A stretch of 54,728 nt of DNA from Deltaproteobacteria bacterium (GTDB lineage: Bacteria > Bdellovibrionota_C > UBA2361 > J135). The DNA lies in NCBI GenBank assembly GCA_020635175.1, contig JACKAH010000008.1:1-54728 (forward strand), given 5' to 3'. Position numbers and translations under genes: made by a program. The first letter of the stretch is position 1, and the number at the start of each line of letters is the position of its first letter. Below, in pieces: positions 1 to 7,888 of this stretch. Below the pieces are notes generated by a model, which saw only the letters and a program-made list of their open reading frames with translations, ran no database searches and was not told where the DNA came from.

Positions 1-142
1 CAAACTAAGCGACGTATATTCTCTGCGCTACAAGGTTCTACGTGCTGAGTTTAACACGGCAAAGCTTATTAGTGCTTTAGAAGAGCTTGGTTGTGAATGG
101 ATATCTTTGATAAAAGTTGAAGATTTTAGCCCGGTTGCATAA
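1..142 (+). CDS. C-terminal fragment of an unknown protein
   Basis: The frame is open from base 2 to a TAA at 140-142 and gives 46 residues ending DFSPVA. It runs off the left edge, so the start and most of the protein are missing. The residues (RYKVLRAEFNTAKLISALEE, then GCEWISLIKVED) look like a real protein end with a helix and a strand. I do not recognise the family. About 107 bases separate it from the next gene, with no clear terminator. Confidence 0.55.
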   Translation, partial: KLSDVYSLRYKVLRAEFNTAKLISALEELGCEWISLIKVEDFSPVA

Positions 143-249
143 CCGCGTCGTTGCTTGCTTAAGGTTGGGTACTAAATCTTAGGTAACAGTGCTGCGCTTA
201 ATAGCATAACAGGCTAGGACAGAAGAATTTTGACTGACGAGGAGTGACT

Positions 250-792
250 ATGGTGTGTTATGCAAGAAGTTTAGGTTTTCTTGCAAGTATCTCTGTTTTG
301 TTTAGTTTTCCAGCGTTTTCACAAACAATTACAAAAAAAGAACTCTTAGAGCAGGGTGTAGACACCGTGCGTTGTCCGCGTTATGTAGCAGACTTAGAGA
401 GTGAGACTTATAATAAACTAAAGCGTAAAAAATTAGTTTGTTTTGATAGTAAAACTCAGGCCAAGAAATTTTTTACTAAGTCTAATCAGGACCTTTTTCT
501 TGGAACCGAATTTCAGACCGCTTCCACTTTTTCTTTAAGTGGGCAAGGCCAGGCTAATTCACCGGCTATTTTGATTGACGATATCCCTGGCTTTTTAAGT
601 TTTGATTACACAGGTGATGGAAAATTCGAGATTGAGCTCTACGATCTCGAGAAAGACAAAAAGATTAAGACTGTTAGTAAAAACAAAGGTCCAGTTTCAG
701 GCGGAACCTACATCTTAACCAAGGGTCTTTCTTATATTCGAATTGACGCTGATAGTGGTGGTCAGTGGACTATTAGCTATTCAGGTAACTAG
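250..792 (+). CDS. Secreted protein of unknown function
   Basis: The protein is about 180 residues with an N-terminal signal peptide: a hydrophobic stretch LGFLASISVLFSF, then a likely cleavage after FPAFSQ. The ATG at 250 is preferred over the in-frame GTG at 244 because GAGGAG lies about five bases upstream of it. The mature part has a basic, Lys-rich N-terminal half with two cysteines (VRCPRY and LVCFD). Its C-terminal half looks like a beta-sandwich ending in SGGQWTISYSGN, similar in feel to pre-peptidase C-terminal type domains. That resemblance is an impression only. It is probably periplasmic or exported. It lies just before the M20 peptidase gene, but no functional link is evident. 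Confidence 0.75.
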   Translation: MVCYARSLGFLASISVLFSFPAFSQTITKKELLEQGVDTVRCPRYVADLESETYNKLKRKKLVCFDSKTQAKKFFTKSNQDLFLGTEFQTASTFSLSGQGQANSPAILIDDIPGFLSFDYTGDGKFEIELYDLEKDKKIKTVSKNKGPVSGGTYILTKGLSYIRIDADSGGQWTISYSGN

Positions 793-825
793 GACTTTGT
801 TATAACGATAGCTCTATATTAGGCT

Positions 826-1989
826 ATGGTTATGCTTTCTTATATTGATTCGCAATATTCAAATACACTTACCTTCTTAAAGGAGCTAGTAGAGCAAAAT
901 AGCTTTACTGAAAACCCTGCTGGGGTAAATAAAGTTCAGGAGTTACTTCAGGCCAAGCTTCTCGACTTATCGATGCAGGTAGAGCGAATTCCAAGAGACG
1001 GAAAGGGTGACGCTTTAATCGCTAGAACTGATTTAGCGCAGAAACTATTAAAAACAAAAGAAAGATCGCAGATCCTGCTAAGTGGTCATGCCGATACGGT
1101 CTATCCTCCTAACTCTGACTTTAAGCACTTTTCAGATGATAAAGTAAATTGTTATGGGCCTGGGGTCATGGATATGAAGGGAGGCTTGGTTGTGATGATG
1201 CTTGCGCTACAAGCGTTAAAGCATAAAGAGTTGCTGCATCAAATTCCAATATCAGTCTTAGTTATTCCTGATGAAGAAACAGGCTCACGATCCTCTGTTG
1301 ATCTGCTGCAAAGTGAAGCTGAGCGAGCAAAAGCGGCTCTAGTTTTTGAGTGGGGGCGCAGTGAAGATAAGATTATCACCAAAAGACGTGGCAATAGTTT
1401 TTGGAAATTGTCTGTCAAAGGAGTTACTGCTCATTCTGGTAATGAGCATAAGAAAGGTGCTAATGCGATTGTTCAGATTAGCCATACAATTTCAAGATTA
1501 TCTGCGCTCACGGATTATAAGCGTGGAATTACTGTAAACGTTGGAACGATTAAGGGTGGTTCTGCTCGTAATGTTGTGCCTGATCGTGCTGAGGCTCTTT
1601 TTGAGATTCGGATGGCCAGTAAGGAAGATCACGCTGAATTGTTGCTGAAAGTTGAGGGGATAGTTAAGGATATTGTTGTTCCAAATACTAAAGTTACTGC
1701 AAAAGAAACACGTCTTTCACCCCCAATGCAGGAGACAGAGCAGGCTCGCGTGCTCTTTAAAGAATACCAATCATTTGCTGAGCAGTCTGGGCTTAAATAC
1801 AATGATGTAGCATCTATTATTGGTGGTGCGAGTAACGCAAACACACTTTCATATTATGGAGCACCAACTATCGATGGTCTTGGTCCATTTGGAGAGCATG
1901 CGCATTCAGAAAGAGAATATGCTCGGCTGGATTCATTTCTTCCAAAAGCAAAGAACGCTGCGCTGTGGTTAGCGTCGAAGGTTCTTTAA
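826..1989 (+). CDS. M20 family metallopeptidase (carboxypeptidase G2-like)
   Basis: This is a di-zinc amidohydrolase/peptidase of the M20 family, most like glutamate carboxypeptidase. The 387-residue length is normal. Family metal and catalytic motifs are visible in order: SGHADTVYP (His and Asp), GPGVMDMKGG (bridging Asp), PDEETGS (catalytic Glu pair), VFEWGR (Glu ligand) and GEHAHSERE (terminal His). Between them lies the dimerisation (lid) domain, around residues 185-300, with VTAHSGNEHKKGANAI. The exact substrate (folyl-glutamate, acyl amino acid or dipeptide) cannot be read from the sequence. There is no signal peptide, so it is probably cytoplasmic. Its 3' end overlaps the convergent epimerase gene by four bases. 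Confidence 0.88.
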   Translation: MVMLSYIDSQYSNTLTFLKELVEQNSFTENPAGVNKVQELLQAKLLDLSMQVERIPRDGKGDALIARTDLAQKLLKTKERSQILLSGHADTVYPPNSDFKHFSDDKVNCYGPGVMDMKGGLVVMMLALQALKHKELLHQIPISVLVIPDEETGSRSSVDLLQSEAERAKAALVFEWGRSEDKIITKRRGNSFWKLSVKGVTAHSGNEHKKGANAIVQISHTISRLSALTDYKRGITVNVGTIKGGSARNVVPDRAEALFEIRMASKEDHAELLLKVEGIVKDIVVPNTKVTAKETRLSPPMQETEQARVLFKEYQSFAEQSGLKYNDVASIIGGASNANTLSYYGAPTIDGLGPFGEHAHSEREYARLDSFLPKAKNAALWLASKVL

Positions 1990-2387
1990 ACTTCTCTCTG
2001 ACAAAGTTCGATTAGAGTTCCATCTGTGCTGGATGGGTGAATAAAAGCTATTTTAGAATTATACGCTCCAGGTCTTGGAGTTTTATCTATAAGTTCTACG
2101 CCTTGGTCTGCTAGTTTCTTAAGTTCAGCTTCGATGTCAGGAACTCTAAAGCAGATATGGTGTATTCCTTGGCCGCGTTTTGCTAGAAACTTTGCTATTG
2201 GGCTCTGGTCGTTGAGTGGTCTTAGTAATTCTAAGAGTGTGTTTGGAGCTTTGAGGAAGACTAGTTCAACACCGCTTTTCTCTAAGATTTCTCGCTCATC
2301 AACTTCGTAACCAAAGGTTTCTTGGTACATTTTAATTGAAGCTTCTAGATCGTTTACTGCGATTCCGATGTGATCGATTGGGTGCAT
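1986..2387 (-). CDS. mce: Methylmalonyl-CoA epimerase
   Basis: A 133-residue protein of the glyoxalase/VOC fold, the usual length for methylmalonyl-CoA epimerase. This enzyme interconverts (R)- and (S)-methylmalonyl-CoA in propionate, odd-chain fatty acid or branched amino acid catabolism. The metal-site motifs are in place: HIGIAVNDL at the N-terminus, LELLRP in the middle, GIHHICFRV and GTLIELCQ at the C-terminus. There are two babab modules and no signal peptide, so it acts in the cytoplasm. No mutase or propionyl-CoA carboxylase gene is in the window. A generic VOC-family lyase is the main alternative, but the motif set favours the epimerase. Confidence 0.87.
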   Translation of the reverse strand: MHPIDHIGIAVNDLEASIKMYQETFGYEVDEREILEKSGVELVFLKAPNTLLELLRPLNDQSPIAKFLAKRGQGIHHICFRVPDIEAELKKLADQGVELIDKTPRPGAYNSKIAFIHPSSTDGTLIELCQREV

Positions 2388-2460
2388 GTCTTTTTCCTAT
2401 TACTGAGTCTTCCGATTCTCTACCACAGTATGTGAGTGATGTCATTTTATGATTCGAGCG

Positions 2461-2508
2461 TCCCCCTCTGTCGTCTACGACGACATCTCCCCCGCAAGCG
2501 GAGGAGAA
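2461..2508. repeat. Interspersed palindromic element, intergenic copy
   Basis: This stretch between mce and groEL is nearly identical, in reverse complement, to bases 24041-24089 inside a coding gene. The shared parts are CCCCCTCTGTCGTCT, GACGACATCTCCCCCGC and GCGGAGGAGA. It has two inner hairpins: GTCGTC facing GACGAC, and a CTCC/GGAG arm pair. It is therefore a dispersed palindromic repeat rather than a local regulatory site. The bases that follow, to about 2570, include a second CCTCCTCCCC and may be a decayed half copy. Confidence 0.75.
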
Positions 2509-2578
2509 TTAATAGAGGTTTCACGTCCTCCTCCCCAGTAAACGGCGTAGGCTGAAGCAACCTTTTTTCTCTACAATA

Positions 2579-2606
2579 AAAAAGGGAGCCTTGCGGCTCC
2601 CTTTTT
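2579..2606 (-). terminator. Rho-independent terminator of groESL
   Basis: A perfect 12-bp stem (AAAAAGGGAGCC, loop TTGC, GGCTCCCTTTTT) lies 30 bases past the groEL stop. On the minus strand the hairpin is followed by a T-run, and the A/T symmetry would also let it work on the plus strand. Confidence 0.9.
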
Positions 2607-2635
2607 GTAGAACAAAATGTTCGACTAAGCAGAAA

Positions 2636-4279
2636 TTACATCATTCCGCCCATGCCTCCCATTCCGCCCATTCCGCCCATACCGCCAGGCATTCCGCTAT
2701 CTTTATCTTCAGGCTTGTCTGAGATAACAGCTTCAGTAGTTAGCATTAGGCCAGCTACAGATGCAGCGTTTTGTAGAGCAGTACGAACAACTTTAGCAGG
2801 GTCAATTACACCGGCTTTCATTAAGTCTTCATACTGACCGCTAGCAGCGTTGTATCCGATATCGTTCTTAGCGTTAAGAACTTTGTCTACAACGATTGAT
2901 GGCTCAGCGCCTGCGTTAGAAGCGATAGTTCTAAGTGGCTCTTCAATTGCACGACGTACAATTTTAACACCAACCATCTGCTCGTCATCTAACTTAAGAG
3001 CGTTTAGCTTGTCGATTGACTTAAGTAGAGTAACTCCACCACCAGTCACGATACCTTCTTCTACAGCAGCGCGAGTTGCGTGAAGAGCATCTTCTACACG
3101 AGCTTTCTTCTCTTTCATTTCAACTTCAGTAGCAGCACCAACATTGATAACTGCAACGCCGCCTACAAGCTTAGCAAGACGCTCTTGGAGCTTCTCACGG
3201 TCGTAGTCAGAAGAAGTTTCTTCGATCTGAGAGCGAAGTTGGCTTACGCGAGCTTCGATCTGAGCTTTTTCACCAGAACCATCGATAACAGTTGTGTTAT
3301 CTTTGTTGATTACGATGCGCTTAGCAGAACCAAGCTCGTTAATTCCAGTGTTTTCAAGCTTAAGACCAAGGTCTTCGCTGATGCATTGTCCGCCAGTTAG
3401 GATAGCGATGTCTTCAAGCATAGCTTTACGACGATCACCAAATCCTGGAGCTTTAACAGCTGCAACATTCAATGTTCCACGGATTTTGTTAACTACTAGA
3501 GTAGCAAGAGCTTCGCCTTCGATATCTTCAGCGATGATTAGAAGTGGCTGACCACTCTTAGCAACTTGCTCAAGAACTGGAAGAAGGTCCTTCATGCTAG
3601 AGATCTTTTTCTCGTGAATAAGAACTTTAACATTCTCAAGAACGCATTCCATTCTGTCTGGATCAGTTACGAAGTAAGGTGAGAGGTATCCTCTGTCGAA
3701 CTGCATACCTTCAACAACTTCTAGAGTTGTATCAAGGCCTTTAGCTTCTTCAACAGTGATAACGCCTTCTTTACCAACTTTCTCCATTGCTTCTGCAATG
3801 ATGTTTCCGATAGTTGTGTCAGCGTTAGCTGAGATAGTTCCAACTTGAGCAATCTCTTCTTTACCAGAAGTTGGCTTGCTTTGCTCTTTGATAGCAGCAA
3901 CGATAGTTTCAACAGCTTTGTCGATACCACGTTTGATGTTCATTGGGTCATGACCTGCAGCTACAAGAGTTACAGCTTCACGGTAAATAGCGCGTGCTAG
4001 AACAGTAGCAGTAGTAGTACCGTCACCAGCTACATCAGAGGTTTTAGAAGCAACTTCTTTTACCATCTGAGCACCCATGTTTTGCTCTTTGTTCTCGAGC
4101 TCAACTTCTTTTGCTACAGTAACACCGTCTTTAGTAACGGTTGGTGCACCGAAACTCTTTTCGATAACTACGTTACGACCACGAGGCCCCATAGTTACAG
4201 CAACAGCGTCAGCAAGCTTGTTAACGCCTTTTAGGATCTCGTCTCTTGCATCGAGTCCAAATTTGAGGTTTTTAGCCAT
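2636..4279 (-). CDS. groL: 60-kDa chaperonin GroEL
   Basis: GroEL forms a 14-mer that folds client proteins in an ATP-driven cycle with GroES, in the cytoplasm. The 547-residue length is standard. Family signatures are clear: AKNLKFGLDARDEILKGVN at the N-terminus, the ATP-site motif AGDGTTTATVLA around residue 85, AAVEEGIVTGGGVTLLKS near residue 405, and the flexible GGM-repeat tail GMPGGMGGMGGMGGMGGMM. It lies downstream of groES with a 39-base gap in the usual groESL operon order. The strong hairpin at 2579-2606 ends the transcript. Confidence 0.99.
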   Translation of the reverse strand: MAKNLKFGLDARDEILKGVNKLADAVAVTMGPRGRNVVIEKSFGAPTVTKDGVTVAKEVELENKEQNMGAQMVKEVASKTSDVAGDGTTTATVLARAIYREAVTLVAAGHDPMNIKRGIDKAVETIVAAIKEQSKPTSGKEEIAQVGTISANADTTIGNIIAEAMEKVGKEGVITVEEAKGLDTTLEVVEGMQFDRGYLSPYFVTDPDRMECVLENVKVLIHEKKISSMKDLLPVLEQVAKSGQPLLIIAEDIEGEALATLVVNKIRGTLNVAAVKAPGFGDRRKAMLEDIAILTGGQCISEDLGLKLENTGINELGSAKRIVINKDNTTVIDGSGEKAQIEARVSQLRSQIEETSSDYDREKLQERLAKLVGGVAVINVGAATEVEMKEKKARVEDALHATRAAVEEGIVTGGGVTLLKSIDKLNALKLDDEQMVGVKIVRRAIEEPLRTIASNAGAEPSIVVDKVLNAKNDIGYNAASGQYEDLMKAGVIDPAKVVRTALQNAASVAGLMLTTEAVISDKPEDKDSGMPGGMGGMGGMGGMGGMM

Positions 4280-4318
4280 TGTTATCCCTTATTGGTTAAT
4301 TAAAATTCTAAAAGTTCT

Positions 4319-4615
4319 TTACGCTTCAACAACGCCGAGAACATCATCTTCTCTCATGATAAGTAGCTCTTCTTCGCCAACTTTCACTTCTGTGCCAGCA
4401 TACTTGCCAAAGAGGATCTTATCTTTTTCTTTCAATTCGATAGGAACAATAGTTCCATCTTCTTTAACTTTGCCTTTGCCAACAGCAACTACGATACCGT
4501 GCTGTGGTTTGTCTTTTGCTGAATCAGGGATATAGAGGCCCCCTGAAGTCTTTTCATCAGCATCAACACGCCTTACGATGATTCGATCATGTAAAGGTCT
4601 GATTTTTGTACTCAT
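4319..4615 (-). CDS. groS: 10-kDa co-chaperonin GroES
   Basis: GroES is the heptameric lid of the GroEL chamber. The 98-residue length is typical. Diagnostic features are IRPLHDRIIVRRVDADEKTS at the N-terminus, the mobile-loop region SGGLYIPDSAKDKPQHGIV, and KILFGKYAGTEVKVGEEELL, with the end EDDVLGVVEA. It is the first gene of the groESL operon on the minus strand. A promoter-like element is about 120 bases upstream. I see no CIRCE inverted repeat, so HrcA control is not supported. Confidence 0.98.
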   Translation of the reverse strand: MSTKIRPLHDRIIVRRVDADEKTSGGLYIPDSAKDKPQHGIVVAVGKGKVKEDGTIVPIELKEKDKILFGKYAGTEVKVGEEELLIMREDDVLGVVEA

Positions 4616-4986
4616 GCTTCCATCTCCGATGATTAACGGTTTAACTGTTTACGTCTCAGTGAACTGCATTGAAATCTATTCACTTTTTAAGGAAACCGCT
4701 GGTTTCTGAAAAACTTAGTGGTTCCGGTGAAGCTAGATACGCATTGGATTGTTAGATTTCAAGCGTATTTGTGTAAAATTTCTTACAGCGAGGCGAAGTA
4801 TAGGGAGAAAAGCTAAGAAAATCAAATTTTTAGCTTGTTTATCAACAGGTAAGATAAACTATTTATTTGTTAATGATTTCCAATACGTTTACTCTGTGCA
4901 CTCTGTTTTGACTGCGGAACGCGTATCGCAAGAAAATCCACAGAGATCAGAGAGTTAGGCAGAGTCTTTCAACGATGTAGGAGTTT
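4616..4986. other. Intergenic region between groES and the LD-carboxypeptidase gene
   Basis: This divergent gap holds the likely groESL promoter (4734-4762) and its leader. The leader contains a small inverted repeat, GAAACC-GCT-GGTTTC, at about 4692-4706. The half next to ldcA has no obvious terminator, RNA gene or repeat. A 69-codon frame at 4749-4958 has no ribosome site and an odd composition, and is not called. ldcA has GTAGGAG upstream of its ATG. Confidence 0.5.
4734..4762 (-). promoter_or_regulatory. Putative groESL promoter
   Basis: Read on the minus strand, TTGAAA and TATCTA are separated by exactly 17 bases. The -35 element extends to CTTGAAA, which is also the start of the heat-shock sigma-32 type -35 element. 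The GC-rich -10 expected for that sigma factor is not clear. The leader to groES would be about 110 bases. Confidence 0.5.
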
Positions 4987-5931
4987 ATGAAACCCACAGC
5001 TTTAAAACTTGGAGATAAGATCGGTGTTTTAGCTCCATCATCACCATGTTCTCCTGAGCGCTTTCAGACCGGGATTAAGGAAATTGAGCGTCGTGGATAC
5101 AGGGTTGAGGTTGCGCTCGATCCAGTTGCTGCCTACGGGAAGTCTACCTATCTGTTTTCAAGTGATACTGCTGCACGTCGTACAGAGGCCTTGCACGCAC
5201 TGTTTCAGGATAGCGAAATTAAAGCTGTGATTGCTGCGCGTGGAGCATACGGTTCTCTTGAGCTACTTCCTCATATCGATTTTGAGTTGATCAAGAAGAA
5301 TCCAAAGATATTTGTGGGATTTTCAGACGTTACAATTTTGCTTTCACCGATGTTTAGCCTTTCAAACTTAAATACTTTTCATGGGCCAATGGTCTCAGGT
5401 GCTTTTGCTGAGGATCTTGGACAACACCAGGGAGCAAAACGTAGTGTTGATCTTTTGCTGGAGGTCTTGCGAGGTAATGTTGCTAATCCCTTTAGCGATG
5501 AGAGTTACCCGATGATACAGAGTGGTGAAGGGCAAGGTGTTGTAAAAGGTGGCTCTTTAACCTCTTTGGTTAGTTTGCTAGGAACAAAATGGGAACCTGA
5601 ATTAGATGGTTCTATTCTCTTTTTAGAAGAGATAGGGGAGAGGCCCTATCAGGTTCATCGCTTGTTTATGCAACTGAAGTTAGCTGGAAAATTGGAGCAA
5701 CTTTCTGGAGTAATTCTTGGTAGTTTCACAGGTTGTTCACATGCTCATGGCCCAACAGTTGCTGATGTCTTTAAAGATATCTTTGGAGCTTATGGTTATC
5801 CGGTTATTAGTGGCGTTCCTGCAGGTCATGGCCCATTAAATTTAGTAATGCCATTAGGGATCAAAGCAAAAATTTATAACAATCGAATTGAATTTCTTGA
5901 AAGCGGGGTAAATACCAGTAATACTCAATAG
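4987..5931 (+). CDS. ldcA: LD-carboxypeptidase (peptidase S66)
   Basis: It removes the terminal D-Ala from the muropeptide tetrapeptide by cutting the L,D bond, normally in the cytoplasm during murein recycling. The length of 314 residues suits family S66. The N-terminal LKLGDKIGVLAPSSP opens the family fold. AARGAYGSLELLPHIDFELI leads to the nucleophile motif VGFSDVTILL (Ser near residue 116). FHGPMVSG, FLEEIGERPYQVHR (Glu) and VPAGHGPLNLVMPLG (His) supply the rest of the Ser-Glu-His triad. There is no signal peptide. The next gene is a beta-lactamase-fold hydrolase 24 bases downstream, which fits a small cell-wall recycling unit with the lipoprotein gene after it. Confidence 0.93.
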   Translation: MKPTALKLGDKIGVLAPSSPCSPERFQTGIKEIERRGYRVEVALDPVAAYGKSTYLFSSDTAARRTEALHALFQDSEIKAVIAARGAYGSLELLPHIDFELIKKNPKIFVGFSDVTILLSPMFSLSNLNTFHGPMVSGAFAEDLGQHQGAKRSVDLLLEVLRGNVANPFSDESYPMIQSGEGQGVVKGGSLTSLVSLLGTKWEPELDGSILFLEEIGERPYQVHRLFMQLKLAGKLEQLSGVILGSFTGCSHAHGPTVADVFKDIFGAYGYPVISGVPAGHGPLNLVMPLGIKAKIYNNRIEFLESGVNTSNTQ

Positions 5932-5955
5932 TCTATTCAACAGAGTCGTAAAACT

Positions 5956-7194
5956 ATGGAAGCAAAGCAGTTAAGCTATCAAGAATTATCATATCGTCTC
6001 CCAGCTCAGTTCTCAGCCGTCACAGAGATGCTAGAGCAGGGGATTGTCGATGACGTTTTTCCTGGAGCTGTCCTCTTAGTCGGAAGACAGGGGGATATAA
6101 TTTACGCAAATACGGTTGGAGCTAGATCTTTAGAAGAGGACGCTAGTTCTAGCGAGATGAGACTTGATACTGTTTTTGATATCGCTTCGTTAACGCAGCC
6201 AGTAGTTACTACAACGTTGATTATGCACCTCTTAGATAAAGGTAAGCTCAAGCTGACAGATAAAGTCTGTCGTTATATACAGACCTTTAGTGTGCATAAT
6301 AAGGGTGAGGTAACGATTGAACAGCTTTTAAATCACACTTCTGGTTTGGTTCACTGGTATCCATATTTTGAAGAGATAGTTGAGCTTAATAACTCATCCA
6401 GGATGGGATTGCTTGCGAGCTCATCAGCTAAGGATTACGTCTATAATATTATCCATAGATCTCAGCTTAAATATAAGCCCGGTCAAAAACAGGTCTTTAG
6501 CGACATCGGCTTTATTATCTTAGGTGAAATCATAGAGGTCCTAACTGGGTATCCTCTGGAGAAAGCAGCTCAGAAGTTACTCTTTCAACCCTTGAGCATG
6601 CGTAGCACTAGCTTTATAGATCTCTCATTGATTAAGCGTGGAACGATCTCTGCTAACACGGATGTCATTGCCCCAACAGAGCAATGCTCTTGGCGCAAGA
6701 AGATTCTGTGCGGCGAGGTCCATGATGACAACGCTTGGGCGATGGGAGGAGTAAGTGGTCATGCGGGATGTTTTTCTAATGCATTCGACCTACATAATTT
6801 AGCTTCTCATCTGTTAGCTGCTTACTTTGGAGAGGATGGCTTTGTTTCAGAGAAGACAGTTAAGAAATTTTGGTATCCATCTGTTCCGACAGCTACACCG
6901 GCTCGTATGTTTCAAGACGAGGTTATGTCCTCAAGAGATCTTAAGGACTCAAGATATCGTTATGGCTGGGAAGGACCTCATAAAGATAATGGAATGAATA
7001 CTTCTCATTTGTCTCCATTTGCTGTGGGACATGCTGGTTTTACTGGCTGTTCACTTTGGATTGAGCCTGAAGCAGGGATCGATATTGTATTGCTAACCAA
7101 TAGGGTTCACCCAAGTCGTAGCAATAAGAAGATCCAGAATTTTAGACCTGAACTTCACAAAGCAGTTGTAGAAGCCTTTTCTAAACTTTCATAA
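5956..7194 (+). CDS. Beta-lactamase/PBP-fold serine hydrolase with altered active site
   Basis: A 412-residue protein of the class C beta-lactamase-like family, which includes esterases, DD-peptidases and muropeptide hydrolases. The fold motifs are visible. DIASLTQPVVTT is the nucleophile helix, with Ser78 present but Gln81 where the family has the general-base Lys (SxxK). VFSDIGFIILGE is the second motif, with Phe181 in place of the usual Tyr. VGHAGFTGCSLWIEPE is the third motif, as seen in the domain fused to some beta-N-acetylglucosaminidases. There is no signal peptide. Loss of both Lys and Tyr suggests a weakened, changed or non-catalytic protein. It sits between ldcA and a lipoprotein gene, a context that points to cell-wall metabolism. 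Confidence 0.82.
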   Translation: MEAKQLSYQELSYRLPAQFSAVTEMLEQGIVDDVFPGAVLLVGRQGDIIYANTVGARSLEEDASSSEMRLDTVFDIASLTQPVVTTTLIMHLLDKGKLKLTDKVCRYIQTFSVHNKGEVTIEQLLNHTSGLVHWYPYFEEIVELNNSSRMGLLASSSAKDYVYNIIHRSQLKYKPGQKQVFSDIGFIILGEIIEVLTGYPLEKAAQKLLFQPLSMRSTSFIDLSLIKRGTISANTDVIAPTEQCSWRKKILCGEVHDDNAWAMGGVSGHAGCFSNAFDLHNLASHLLAAYFGEDGFVSEKTVKKFWYPSVPTATPARMFQDEVMSSRDLKDSRYRYGWEGPHKDNGMNTSHLSPFAVGHAGFTGCSLWIEPEAGIDIVLLTNRVHPSRSNKKIQNFRPELHKAVVEAFSKLS

Positions 7195-7197
7195 AGA

Positions 7198-7722
7198 ATG
7201 CGATTCGTAACTATATGCTTGGTGTTATTTGCCTCAATTTTTTTGGGCTGCAGTAAACCTGAACTCAAAGGTCGTGCGCATAATAGAAACAATCCGGCTG
7301 AGGAGCTTTCGCAAGATTTAAAGCAGCGACTGACTGAAACAGCCCTGCGTCTATTAGAGGTTGCTGAAAATTATGAGCCAGAGAACTTTGAAGCTCAGCA
7401 GCTTAAAGCACTAGAGAATGCTGAGTCTAAGTTTAAAGAAGCAGCACTTAAAAATTTACCACGAAGAGTTGAAGAGAATTCTAAATATCTAGGTACAGCT
7501 AAGTTTGTCCCAGATCTTGATACCATATCTCTTCAGAGCCAAAGATATTCAGAAAAGAGTTATTTTGTGCAGTTCTACGTAAATGGCACTCAGTACTGGA
7601 GTCAGGAGCGTGCTGAGCCAAAAGCTAACCAGGTGAAAATGGGCGTTAGGCTCTGGCTAACTAAAGAAGCTAAGGATTCTCAGATCTTGCATAGCGGCTG
7701 GACAATTCAGATCCTTAAATAA
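7198..7722 (+). CDS. Small lipoprotein of unknown function
   Basis: A 174-residue protein starting three bases after the hydrolase stop, so it is probably in the same transcript. The N-terminus MRFVTICLVLFASIFLGCSK is a type II signal peptide with lipobox FLGC, so the mature protein should be lipid-anchored at Cys18. Residues 30-100 are charged and helical (EELSQDLKQRLTETALRLLE and a KALENAESKFKEAALK stretch), possibly coiled coil. The C-terminal half looks like beta strands (SYFVQFYVNGTQYWSQER). I do not recognise the family. Linkage to ldcA suggests an envelope role, by inference only. Confidence 0.75.
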   Translation: MRFVTICLVLFASIFLGCSKPELKGRAHNRNNPAEELSQDLKQRLTETALRLLEVAENYEPENFEAQQLKALENAESKFKEAALKNLPRRVEENSKYLGTAKFVPDLDTISLQSQRYSEKSYFVQFYVNGTQYWSQERAEPKANQVKMGVRLWLTKEAKDSQILHSGWTIQILK

Positions 7723-7753
7723 CTAAGAAATGATACAGCTTTCATCCTTGCGG

Positions 7754-7785
7754 CAATAACCGTATCTATAGTTGTTTGGTTATTG
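7754..7785. other. Weak stem-loop in the gap before the next gene
   Basis: CAATAACC and GGTTATTG face each other across 16 bases. There is no T-run after it, so a terminator is not well supported. The rest of 7723-7888 shows nothing else clear. Confidence 0.3.
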
Positions 7786-7888
7786 GGGCGAAATCTATTT
7801 CTCGTGGCGTATCGCTACACCTTCACCTCAAAACTAACGAGCTTATTTTAAGTTTCTATTCTGTTGTTGTGTTTGGGGGGAAAAGGGG

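Noticed and set aside
4616..4748. CIRCE element for HrcA control of groESL
   Set aside because: No TTAGCACTC-N9-GAGTGCTAA or near match is present in the leader.
4749..4958. 69-codon plus-strand frame between groES and ldcA
   Set aside because: No ribosome site, odd composition, and it overlaps the groESL promoter.
7723..7888. tRNA, riboswitch or small RNA in the gap before the 339-residue protein
   Set aside because: Only a weak 8-bp stem is seen. No cloverleaf or known aptamer motif could be made out.
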